NCBI GenBank assembly: GCA_025057015.1 | Contig: JANWYG010000009.1 | Coordinates: forward strand, 62,001 to 126,000 | Direction of reading: 5' to 3' | Origin: Blastocatellia bacterium | Lineage (GTDB): Bacteria; Acidobacteriota; Blastocatellia; Chloracidobacteriales; JADJPF01 | Length of the DNA: 64,000 nucleotides | Notes under the pieces: generated by a model | What the model saw: the letters and a program-made list of their open reading frames with translations, nothing else | Told to the model about the DNA's origin: nothing | Database searches by the model: none | Shown here: one piece after another, positions 1 through 6,998 of the stretch | Layout of the letters: each line of letters starts with the position of its first letter | How positions within the stretch are numbered: the first letter of the stretch is position 1 | Position numbers and translations under genes: made by a program

Positions 1-315
1 AAAATATTCAAGCTTTAGTCCTCGATCAGCAGCACGTGCAGCAAGCCAGCTAAGTATCTCAGGTAGTTCAGCTTCCTGAGGAATAAGCGGGCTGAGTGAT
101 TGGTAGATTTGCTTGGTTCGACGTAAAGCTGCTTCTAGCTCTGCAGAGTTCTTTTGCAGACTTTCATTCGCGTCATTTTCGGCTCGCTTCTTATCTACCT
201 CTGTCTTCTTTAGCCTGAGCCTGCCGCGTTCTGAAGACAAATAGACAGCCTCGGCCAGTTCTATGATAGAAAAAGCAACCAGTATCGATATACAAATAGA
301 CACTATCAGCCTCAT
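1..315 (-). CDS. pilO: PilO-like pilus/secretion inner-membrane protein (partial, C-terminus outside window)
   Basis: This reading frame starts with ATG at 315 and stays open to the window edge for 105 codons. The N-terminus is a membrane segment (about residues 3-20, LIVSICISILVAFSIIELAE), then a charged coiled-coil stretch of about 50 residues, then the start of a folded domain (LPEILSWLAARAADRGLKL). This is the layout of PilO/GspM-type proteins, which sit in the inner membrane and pair with PilN. Its ATG overlaps the stop codon of the upstream PilM-PilN fusion (ATGA), so the two are translationally coupled, and PilO normally follows PilN. The call rests on topology, context and the short conserved-looking domain start. 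The C-terminal ferredoxin-like domain is not in the window. Confidence 0.72.
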   Translation of the reverse strand, partial: MRLIVSICISILVAFSIIELAEAVYLSSERGRLRLKKTEVDKKRAENDANESLQKNSAELEAALRRTKQIYQSLSPLIPQEAELPEILSWLAARAADRGLKLEYF

Positions 316-1790
316 CTAACTTCTCCTATTACTTCCTTTATCTTTACCAACGGAGTCAGTGGCACTTCACCAACATACTTACAAGCTATTTCATACTGTC
401 CAGGACTATTTTTATCGTCGTAGACAGGTATGACATTGGCAAAAGTTCCGACACTTTGTCCCAACCTGTTTGCAAGTGCCACCACTGCCGAGCGATCCAA
501 GGCATATCCCTTGAGCTTGACATCAGTATTTTCTATATACAGCTCCTTAAAGAAGACTCCCTCAGGTACGCGGTAGCTTAGCTCATAAAGCACTTTCCTC
601 ACGGTAAGCTGATTGCGGCCTATTTGCTCTATGATGGAAAGCTTTGCCTTCAGATCCTCAAGCTGAGCTCTGTAACTGTTGTGTAACGAACGTACCTCGG
701 CAAGCCTTTTTGCGCGGTTTTCTTCGACTAACTCCTGTTGCCGAAGAAGTTCTTCTTCTTGATACAAAACAACTCCGTGATATCCGACTACGAGAAGTGC
801 TACGAAAACTGCTATAACTATAGCGTTTGTCTGCAAGGCCGATAGAGCTTGAAGGAAGACACTGAATCTCCTTTGCTTGTAGCTACTGCTGACATCATCT
901 GCTACCACGCTAAGGGTGTTCTCTAGACGTCTCGGCAACTCTTTTGACGCAACCCAGTCGGTTGTCGAAAGATTGATGCCTACGCAATCAAGCATCATCG
1001 CCGCAGAAGCAATAGCAACCGTCAGGCGATGTGCTTGCTGTTCTAAATGAGAAAAAGCTTCTTCATTTAGCTTATCGGTCTTAATAGGCAGATAGGACAA
1101 TGCAGAAAAATACTCTACTTTGGCCAAAGCTCGCATCTGCTCCGCTTCCTTTTCGCTACAGTCACCGCAGAGCAAAACTCTATCAGGCCGCCCTGCTTTC
1201 TCTATAATTATTTTGGCTAAGTCTGAAAGTTCAGTCCTACAAACTTCGAAAGAAGATATCCATAGTGGCATGCCGTTATGTACCACACAAATCGTCAAAT
1301 AATCTCCACAAAAACATGCTATGAGAGCTTTCTCTTGCCTACTTTCGAAACGGTACAAATAAACCAGCGATACTGCTACGTGTCCCACAGATAGTTTCTT
1401 TAGGACAGGAAAAATAGTTGACACACCGCTTACTACTTCGTCAGCTGTAGTCTTTTCTACAGCGGCTACTATCGCACCGTCATCCACACCCACGTAGTCA
1501 ACTATTTGACGCTCCAGATCAAGGCTAAATTTACGCACCTGCAGTTCGAACGTCTCAGTAGTAAACTCTTCTACGGCGAAGGCTACTGCATGCGAATCTC
1601 CAAGAATGACACAGACCGATTTTGCAGCAGCAAGACTAGTCTCAGCGTTACCTTCTTCTGTATGGTACTCGAAAGCTTCGAGTCTATACTTCTTACCTTC
1701 TAAACGAAGCTTTACGACTTTAGTGATAGCCTGATTAGACACGTCTACAGACACTACTTCCTTGGCCTCACCAAACACTCGGCCTAGCAT
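312..1790 (-). CDS. PilM-PilN-like fusion protein of a type IV pilus / type II secretion platform
   Basis: The protein has 492 residues. Residues 1-300 form a soluble region with the look of a PilM/GspL actin-like cytoplasmic domain, although no clear nucleotide-binding motif stands out. One membrane helix follows at about 322-343 (NAIVIAVFVALLVVGYHGVV), then a coiled coil at about 345-390, then a PilN-like periplasmic domain at about 400-480 (LSYRVPEGVFFKELYI). In most type IV pilus systems PilM and PilN are separate proteins. GspL of type II secretion joins the same two parts, so this is a GspL-like arrangement. The stop codon overlaps the start of the PilO-like gene. A sigma-54 type promoter lies just upstream, and a GGGGAGAA ribosome binding site precedes the ATG. 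A GspL assignment is equally possible. The component role is fairly secure but the exact system is not. Confidence 0.7.
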   Translation of the reverse strand: MLGRVFGEAKEVVSVDVSNQAITKVVKLRLEGKKYRLEAFEYHTEEGNAETSLAAAKSVCVILGDSHAVAFAVEEFTTETFELQVRKFSLDLERQIVDYVGVDDGAIVAAVEKTTADEVVSGVSTIFPVLKKLSVGHVAVSLVYLYRFESRQEKALIACFCGDYLTICVVHNGMPLWISSFEVCRTELSDLAKIIIEKAGRPDRVLLCGDCSEKEAEQMRALAKVEYFSALSYLPIKTDKLNEEAFSHLEQQAHRLTVAIASAAMMLDCVGINLSTTDWVASKELPRRLENTLSVVADDVSSSYKQRRFSVFLQALSALQTNAIVIAVFVALLVVGYHGVVLYQEEELLRQQELVEENRAKRLAEVRSLHNSYRAQLEDLKAKLSIIEQIGRNQLTVRKVLYELSYRVPEGVFFKELYIENTDVKLKGYALDRSAVVALANRLGQSVGTFANVIPVYDDKNSPGQYEIACKYVGEVPLTPLVKIKEVIGEVR

Positions 1791-1828
1791 AAGCTATTCT
1801 CCCCAACTCAAAATTCAAAATTGCTTAG

Positions 1829-1844
1829 AGCAGCTTTTGTGCCA
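1829..1844 (-). promoter_or_regulatory. Sigma-54 (-24/-12) promoter for the pilus-like operon
   Basis: Read on the minus strand the site is TGGCACAAAAGCTGCT. The GG (-24) and GC (-12) elements have the required spacing, and the -24 box TGGCAC matches consensus exactly. Transcription would begin near 1818, giving a leader of about 28 bases that contains the ribosome binding site of the PilM-PilN gene. Sigma-54 control of pilus genes is known in other bacteria. An NtrX-type sigma-54 activator is encoded in this window at 6995-8329, but nothing here shows that it acts on this promoter. Confidence 0.68.
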
Positions 1845-2136
1845 GACTCTGTCCTACTACGAAAACCTGTAGTCTGGAGAAAGGCTTCGCTTCGATACTT
1901 CCAATCAAAGCTGTAACAGCTGCTGTGGATGCCTAATCTGACAGTCTAAACCTGCCAGTTTTGGCATAACTTGCAGAGCACCTTTTTTATCGTTTCGACA
2001 GAGCGGGATATTGCTACTATTTTTCCGATAAGTTAATAAAAGTAAGCTAATTAAGGTAAGTAAGCTATTCTTCCGTATAAGGATAGAAGCACAGTGACTT
2101 TTTCCGAAAGTAGAGAATTTCGCTAATGATCGGTAT
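1845..2136. other. Intergenic region upstream of the pilus-like operon, no gene seen
   Basis: The gap between the genes ending at 2137 and starting at 1790 is about 346 bases and holds no convincing coding frame. Besides the sigma-54 promoter at its left end it contains an AT-rich part at about 2030-2075 with the short direct repeat GTAAGCTA/GTAAGCTAT. An upstream site for a sigma-54 activator would be expected in this stretch, but I could not pick out a clear palindrome. Confidence 0.5.
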
Positions 2137-2922
2137 CTAATATGTTAAAAACTCGTCCTCTTCTATCTTCGTATGAAACTTAACCTGGCTATACTGTATC
2201 TCCTGAACAAACCTACCTTCTTCATAGAGAACAACTCTCATAGGCAACAAGGTGTTTTGTACAGGCCTGAAGTCAAAAAACGATTCCTTGAATTTAGTAG
2301 CTGTAGCGCCAGGCGACAGGACGACTTCATATTCAAGGTGGAGGATACGATAGGTTTTGACACTGACATAGAAGCGGGTCTTCGAACCGTCGCGGTGTGT
2401 AAGGTCTAGAACCACAGTTGGAATACCCACTATAGTTTCGAAGCCGACATAGGCTACTTTTGACTCCCTCTCGCGGTAGTATATCAAGGCATCATGGTTA
2501 TGTTTGAGCGAAGCAAGGAAACTTGCTTCTGCGTCAGGAGAAGGTGTAAAGCCAAGTCCATCACGCGCAGCCCAAACAGTATAGCCGTTGTATCCAAAGG
2601 TAAGCTTCTGTGCAGGTAGCTCCACATCTATTCTAGTCTGATCCTCACCAGGACCGTCTTTCCTTATAAACTTACGTACGATCTTACCGGTTATCTCGCG
2701 ATTGTCTATCAAGAGACGAATATTACCTTCCAGGATTCCATTATTCCGTACGTGCTTCCACTCCGGCCGCCCACCATAAGCAAGTATCACCAGCTCAGCA
2801 ATTTGCTCGCCAGTCAGCTTCTCGATCTGCTTCATTCTCTCAGCAGTTTCTTTATCCAGCTTTTTATCCCCTACAGCAAGAGCTAATTGCGCAAGAAGAA
2901 GCAGCAAATATAATAACCTCAT
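2137..2922 (-). CDS. Secreted LolA-like / outer-membrane lipoprotein-sorting family protein
   Basis: The protein has 261 residues with a signal peptide at about 1-16 (MRLLYLLLLLAQLALA). The mature part is mostly beta strands with alternating hydrophobic residues, and short stretches such as NGYTVWAARDGLGF and GSKTRFYVSVKTYRILHLEY. These resemble the LolA/LppX-like fold of periplasmic lipoprotein carriers, in which a conserved strand ends in 'd..t..il.....'. The family is common in Acidobacteriota with unknown cargo. The gene stands alone, divergent from the ATP-grasp cluster, with a TATAAT box upstream. The fold call is moderate and the function is not known. Confidence 0.5.
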   Translation of the reverse strand: MRLLYLLLLLAQLALAVGDKKLDKETAERMKQIEKLTGEQIAELVILAYGGRPEWKHVRNNGILEGNIRLLIDNREITGKIVRKFIRKDGPGEDQTRIDVELPAQKLTFGYNGYTVWAARDGLGFTPSPDAEASFLASLKHNHDALIYYRERESKVAYVGFETIVGIPTVVLDLTHRDGSKTRFYVSVKTYRILHLEYEVVLSPGATATKFKESFFDFRPVQNTLLPMRVVLYEEGRFVQEIQYSQVKFHTKIEEDEFLTY

Positions 2923-2958
2923 AAATCCTCACAAATCAGTGTACGTCCAAAGAGTTTG

Positions 2959-2964
2959 ATTATA
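2959..2964 (-). promoter_or_regulatory. -10 box (TATAAT) for the LolA-like gene
   Basis: The minus strand reads TATAAT here, 37 bases upstream of the ATG at 2922. The -35 region at the right distance is poor, so only the -10 element is supported. Confidence 0.4.
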
Positions 2965-3078
2965 CACTCATTGACGTAACCCTGCGAAGTCTAGGGGGCT
3001 TTTTCCGGTTGACTTTGTAATCACCTCTTTGTAATGTTGCAAACTAGCCATACTCAAAATCCAAATAGAGGTAAGAAG

Positions 3079-4035
3079 ATGAAAATAGGTATCCTAGTAG
3101 GTAGGGAAAATACTTTTCCACCAGCTCTTATAGAAAGGATAAACTCGCTCAACCGTGGCGTCACGGCCGAGTACATAAAAATAGGTGGGGTAAAAGAGAA
3201 GCAACCTTGCCCTTATAGGGTCATCCTTGACAGAATATCGCATGAAATTCCTTTCTACAGATCATACCTGAAAAACGCAATTCTCGATGGAGCTATAGTA
3301 GTCAACAATCCATTTTGGTGGTCGGCGGACGATAAGTTTTTCAACTACTCACTTGCAGCACGCCTTGGTGTTGCCATCCCGAAGACCGTCCTACTGCCGC
3401 AGAAAAATTACAAAGAAGGAGTCGTGTCCGAGTCGTTGCGTAACCTAGAGTTTCCACTTAAGTGGCAAGAAATAGTCGATTATGTAGGGCTACCTGCCTG
3501 GCTCAAGCCCCACGACGGTGGAGGTTGGAAGAACGTTTTTAAAGTCAAGTCTCTACGCGAGTTGATAGACGTCTACGACCACACAGATCAGTTATGCATG
3601 ACTCTCCAGGAACACATAGCATTCGACAGGTACGTTCGCTGCTACTGCATACGCCAAAAGTACGTGAGGATGATGCCTTATGATCCTGCCCTACCCTATC
3701 CAACCCAGTACATCAAAGTCAAGATAGAAGACTATATTGACAAGGACTTGCGCGATAGAATAGAACGCGATTGCATTACTATCTGCAAAGCTCTCGGTTA
3801 TGACATCAACACAGTGGAGTTCGCCATCAGAGATGGCATACCATATGCTATTGATTTCATGAATCCTGCTCCCGACGCAGATAACTTTTCAGTAGGTCTA
3901 GAAAACTTCGAATGGATGCTAACTCAAGTCTCCGAGCTGCTGATAGATTATGCACTGAACGGCGTGCCCACAAGAAAAGCCCATAGGTGGGACGACTTTC
4001 TAAATCAACAGATAGCTACTACCACTACAGCTTAG
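3079..4035 (+). CDS. ATP-grasp domain enzyme of unknown substrate
   Basis: I place the start at the ATG at 3079 because GAGGTAAGAAG lies directly before it. An upstream ATG at 3034 has no ribosome binding site. The resulting protein has 318 residues and begins MKIGILVGRENTFPPALIER. The N-terminal third is a pre-ATP-grasp Rossmann-like domain and the rest is an ATP-grasp fold, with a lysine-bearing strand (LPAWLKPHDGGGWKNVF), a mid strand (MTLQEHIAFDRYVRCYCI) and the late metal-binding strand (GIPYAIDFMNPAPDADNF, with D and N as likely Mg ligands). Such enzymes ligate a carboxylate to an amine or thiol. It is followed by a second, circularly permuted ATP-grasp gene, so the two probably act in one pathway. 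The substrate cannot be read from the sequence. Confidence 0.75.
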   Translation: MKIGILVGRENTFPPALIERINSLNRGVTAEYIKIGGVKEKQPCPYRVILDRISHEIPFYRSYLKNAILDGAIVVNNPFWWSADDKFFNYSLAARLGVAIPKTVLLPQKNYKEGVVSESLRNLEFPLKWQEIVDYVGLPAWLKPHDGGGWKNVFKVKSLRELIDVYDHTDQLCMTLQEHIAFDRYVRCYCIRQKYVRMMPYDPALPYPTQYIKVKIEDYIDKDLRDRIERDCITICKALGYDINTVEFAIRDGIPYAIDFMNPAPDADNFSVGLENFEWMLTQVSELLIDYALNGVPTRKAHRWDDFLNQQIATTTTA

Positions 4036-4043
4036 CAACTTAA

Positions 4044-4066
4044 GGGGTCGAACCTTCACCGACCCC
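4044..4066 (+). terminator. Hairpin between the two ATP-grasp genes (attenuator or terminator-like)
   Basis: A 7-bp perfect stem GGGGTCG/CGACCCC with a 9-base loop is followed by ATTTTC. It lies in the 52-base gap between the two genes. The short T run makes it a weak terminator, and it may instead tune the ratio of the two products or protect the mRNA. Confidence 0.45.
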
Positions 4067-4087
4067 ATTTTCAACAGGAAGGTAGAT

Positions 4088-5443
4088 ATGGAAAAAATAC
4101 GTGAAGCAGTCGCCTACTACAACTCATTGCTCGAGCAAACTCCTTCCAGGATGGAGGAGCTACGCGACGTATTAACCGAAAAAATCAAGGAAAGAAAGAT
4201 GATTTTTGGCGGTAGACCACTGAGCCCCTACCTTCGTCCGCACTTCGTATCAGTAGAACAATGGGACTACATAAAGAGCGTCTGTCGCGTCATCTGGCGC
4301 TGCATAGAGAAGATAGGCATAGCAATTAAGGAAGATGTTAAGCTCCAAGATGAAATAGGCCTAAGCGCCGCTGAACGCGAGCTAGTAGCCATAGATCCAG
4401 GATTCAGCGGAATATCCATCAATTCCAGGCTGGATTCTTTTCTTACAGAAGATAGCTACCAGTTCGTAGAGCTGAATGCTGAAAATCCTGCCGGTATTTC
4501 TTATTGCGAGGTTATGGCAAAGATCTTTCTAGACCTACCAGTGATGAAAGAGTTCTCCGAACGTTTTGCAGTCTATCCACTCTATGCCAGAAAACACATG
4601 CTTGCTACTTTGCTCAAAGCCTACTCCGAATGGAGCAACAGTAGAAACGGCAAGCCCAAGATAGCCATAGTTGACCTACGAGGCTTACCCACGCAGTGTG
4701 AATTCGAACAGTTCCAAGAATTTTTCCGTAGCGAAGGTTATGAAGCTGAGATAATCCATCCTGATGAACTAGAATACTCCGGCGGCAGACTACGCCGAGG
4801 CGATTTTGAAATAGATATTGTCTACCGAAGGCTACTAGTAAACGAATTCCTAGAGAACATAGATACCGCTCGGCCATTACTTGAGGCATATCGCGAGCGA
4901 GCAGTCTGTGTTGTCAACTCTTTCCGATCCAAGTTCGTGCATAAGAAGATGCTCTTTGGGCTGCTGACTGATGAGAAAAACTCTACTCTCTTTTCTCAAG
5001 ACGAATTAGCTGCCATATCAAAACACATACCCTGGACTCGCAGGATGCGTGAATGTAAAACACTCTATGAAGGTAAAGAAATCGACCTCGTAGAGTTTGC
5101 TCGACAAAACCGTGAAATGCTCGTCCTTAAACCAAACGATGAATATGGCGGCAAAGGCGTATTCGTCGGCTGGGAGCTAGATCAGTCTCAATGGGATGAA
5201 GCAATACAAACTGCGCTCAATGGAGACTACCTGCTACAAAAACGCGTAGGTACAGCACGCGAGGTCTTCCCCTACTTCTCAGAAACGGGTGAGATCTCGT
5301 TCCTTGAACAGCTAGTCGATCTGGATCCTCTACTTTTCTATGGAGAAGTCCAGGGAGCTTTCACTCGATTATCCAGTACTTCGCTATGCAACGTCACTTC
5401 CGGTGGTGGTATGGTACCTACGTTTGTCATCGATAGAAAGTAA
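4088..5443 (+). CDS. Circularly permuted ATP-grasp family protein
   Basis: The protein has 451 residues. The N-terminal half has the pattern of circularly permuted ATP-grasp proteins, including DGFSGIS-like ([14 protein letters not shown]) and the acidic strand [19 protein letters not shown], where E and N are likely metal ligands. The C-terminal half carries the lysine strand [20 protein letters not shown], with a glycine-rich nucleotide-binding turn. This group is related to glutathionylspermidine synthase-like and peptide-ligase-like enzymes. An AGGAAGGTAGAT ribosome binding site precedes the ATG. The gene lies downstream of another ATP-grasp gene and 9 bases before the UshA-like lipoprotein. 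The substrate is unknown. Confidence 0.75.
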   Translation: MEKIREAVAYYNSLLEQTPSRMEELRDVLTEKIKERKMIFGGRPLSPYLRPHFVSVEQWDYIKSVCRVIWRCIEKIGIAIKEDVKLQDEIGLSAAERELVAIDPGFSGISINSRLDSFLTEDSYQFVELNAENPAGISYCEVMAKIFLDLPVMKEFSERFAVYPLYARKHMLATLLKAYSEWSNSRNGKPKIAIVDLRGLPTQCEFEQFQEFFRSEGYEAEIIHPDELEYSGGRLRRGDFEIDIVYRRLLVNEFLENIDTARPLLEAYRERAVCVVNSFRSKFVHKKMLFGLLTDEKNSTLFSQDELAAISKHIPWTRRMRECKTLYEGKEIDLVEFARQNREMLVLKPNDEYGGKGVFVGWELDQSQWDEAIQTALNGDYLLQKRVGTAREVFPYFSETGEISFLEQLVDLDPLLFYGEVQGAFTRLSSTSLCNVTSGGGMVPTFVIDRK

Positions 5444-5452
5444 AGGAGATGT

Positions 5453-6544
5453 ATGCGATATCTGAGAATAATCTTGCTTACTCTAGCAGTCGCCTGTGGC
5501 AGCAACATTTCTAAGATCGATCTCGCTGCTAAATCTGCAAACATAGACGCAGCCCAGCGAGGTACCACTTTGGAAGAAAAGCTAGGAGTAGATGATCGGG
5601 CAGCAATAGCATTTCTCTATGGAGCTGACATGATGGGCAATCTAGACACCTGTGGCTGACATGCCCGCCCTTTGGGCGGTCTAGCACGGCGTGCTAGATA
5701 TGTAGAAGCATTCCGAGAAAAGTTCAAAGATATCGCTACGCTACACGTAGACATAGGGCATATCTTTCAGGAAGACTTTAGTGTGCCCCTGCGAGAAGAC
5801 TTTGAGGTCATGAACAAGTGGGTGCTTAAAGGATTCAGCCGCTTTAAACTAGATGCGGTTAACCTTTCCCACCATGACCTGGCATACTGCACTTATGCCT
5901 TTGGAGCAGCATTTAAACAACTATCTCAAGAAACACCAGTGATAGAAAATCTTATCACTGCAAATGCTGCTCCCTCAACACCCGACAAGACGGTAGCTAC
6001 CCCAAAACCATATCTGATAAGCGAGGTTACCCTGCCTAGGCTCAACAGAAGACTAAAGGTTGGCTTTATAGGACTTACCGAAGAACCAATTAGCTCGAAT
6101 CCTAACAGGGCCTTCGTAGTAGTAGATCCAATCCAGCAGCTTAAACAAGTGCTGCCGCAAGTGCGTGCCAAGTCTGACTTAGTAGTAGTGTTGGCATACG
6201 TCAAACCAGATGTAGCAAAGCAACTAGCTCAGCAAAATGCAGGTATAGATGTAATTCTAGCAGCAAATCACTTGGCACAACCGCCCGATGCTTCTCGCGA
6301 AGGTAAGACTATAATCGCTTATGCTTGGCAACAAACCAAGAGCATAGGCGAACTGAGGCTATATTTAGACTCCTCAGGCAAAGTAGTCGATTACATGAAT
6401 CGCTACTTGGTACTAGACAAATCAATACCAGATGAACCCGAAGCTGCAAAGCTCGTCTTACAGGCGAAAGCAGCTATAGATGAAGCAAAGTCCCATATGG
6501 ATAAAAAGGCAAACACTACAAGCATTGCAAGGCCAGGCTTCTAA
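5453..6544 (+). CDS. UshA-like lipoprotein, candidate selenoprotein with in-frame UGA (Sec69)
   Basis: I read one gene of 363 residues through an in-frame TGA at 5657-5659, although the two halves look like separate frames (5453-5659 and from 5672). It starts with a lipoprotein signal (MRYLRIILLTLAVACGS, lipobox LAVAC) behind an AAAGGAGATGT ribosome binding site. Around the TGA the sequence is GNLDTCG-U-HARPLGGLARRARY. From family memory, UshA-like metallophosphoesterase relatives have a Cys-Gly-Cys at this place, before the same PLGG.ARR segment, and an UshA-like (seleno)protein group has been named. A SECIS-like hairpin follows at 5680-5698. Later family landmarks remain: NLSHHDLAY, ILAANHLAQPP and a C-terminal strand region ending in a 'LVLDKSIPDEPE' segment. 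Several expected metal ligands of 5'-nucleotidases are altered, so phosphatase activity is doubtful. The alternative is a nonsense mutation. Confidence 0.78.
5657..5659 (+). other. In-frame UGA, proposed selenocysteine codon
   Basis: The TGA is codon 69 of the UshA-like gene. It follows TGT GGC (Cys-Gly) and precedes CAT GCC CGC CCT TTG GGC GGT. Coding sense with unchanged base composition continues for 294 codons in the same frame. Confidence 0.75.
5680..5698 (+). promoter_or_regulatory. Candidate bacterial SECIS hairpin
   Basis: TCTAGCAC / GTGCTAGA form a perfect 8-bp stem closed by the 3-base loop GGC at 5688-5690. The loop begins 29 bases after the UGA, and its first two bases are G. Known rules for bacterial SECIS elements ask for a small apical loop 16-37 bases downstream of UGA with a G in its first two positions, so both conditions are met. 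A second hairpin (CCGCCC/GGGCGG, loop TTT, 5665-5679) lies between it and the UGA, but its loop has no G and is too close to the UGA. SelB binding is inferred only. Confidence 0.65.
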
Positions 6545-6545
6545 A

Positions 6546-6998
6546 ATGCAAGACCTTACTAAGATCCTCCCACAACTTCTGAAAACTGCGAATTGTAGCG
6601 ATGATTTCGTCGAAAGTGCTTGCATATTTGCCTGGAAGATGTCAGCAGGGGAAGCAGTATGCCATGCGACGCTACCTTTTAAGCTCGTCAAGAGAACCTT
6701 TCTCGTCAAGGTATCCGACGAAACTTGGAAAAAGCAGCTACAACTTATCTCCGGTCAACTTCTCTTCAAGATAAATGCTCTATTAGGAACGCCCCTAATT
6801 ACTCATATAGAATTCTTAGTAGACGCCGAGGCGGTAAAACGTGCTAGAAAGGCAAAATCTTTCTCCCCAACAGAAGCATATCTCGATCCAGAACTTGTCA
6901 AATTCTCAAGCGTCATTCACGATGAAAGTCTACGCGAGCAGTTCCTAAAAGCAGCCAGCAAGTACCTACAAGCACAGCAGCAGACAAGCAAGCTTTAA
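6546..6998 (+). CDS. dciA: DciA family protein (DUF721), probable replicative helicase loader partner
   Basis: I start this gene at the ATG at 6546, one base after the stop of the UshA-like gene, rather than at an ATG inside that gene. The product has 150 residues. The core matches the DUF721/DciA pattern: W at 'IFAWKMSAGEAVCHATLPFKLVKR', then the 'TFLVKVSDETWKKQLQLIS' strand-helix and 'LFKINALLGTPLITHIEFLV'. DciA proteins bind DnaB helicase and single-strand DNA and are the ancestral helicase operators of bacteria that lack DnaC. The C-terminal 50 residues are a variable, probably disordered tail. The gene is convergent with the NtrX-type gene, overlapping its end by 4 bases. The family call is good and the role is by homology. 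Confidence 0.72.
   Translation: MQDLTKILPQLLKTANCSDDFVESACIFAWKMSAGEAVCHATLPFKLVKRTFLVKVSDETWKKQLQLISGQLLFKINALLGTPLITHIEFLVDAEAVKRARKAKSFSPTEAYLDPELVKFSSVIHDESLREQFLKAASKYLQAQQQTSKL

Noticed and set aside
1960-1985. Forward-strand TGGCATAACTTGCA as a second sigma-54 promoter
   Set aside because: The GG and GC elements are two bases too close; sigma-54 spacing is strict. No forward gene follows.
3034-3078. Upstream start of the first ATP-grasp gene
   Set aside because: The extra 15 residues have no ribosome binding site, whereas GAGGTAAGAAG lies right before the ATG at 3079.
4044-4066. tRNA-like T-arm sequence GGTCGAACC
   Set aside because: It is part of a simple hairpin; no acceptor or anticodon arm can be drawn around it.
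5672-6544. A separate gene starting at TTG 5672
   Set aside because: It has no ribosome binding site, begins inside the SECIS hairpin region, and lacks the signal peptide and motif present in frame upstream. One gene with a read-through UGA is better supported.
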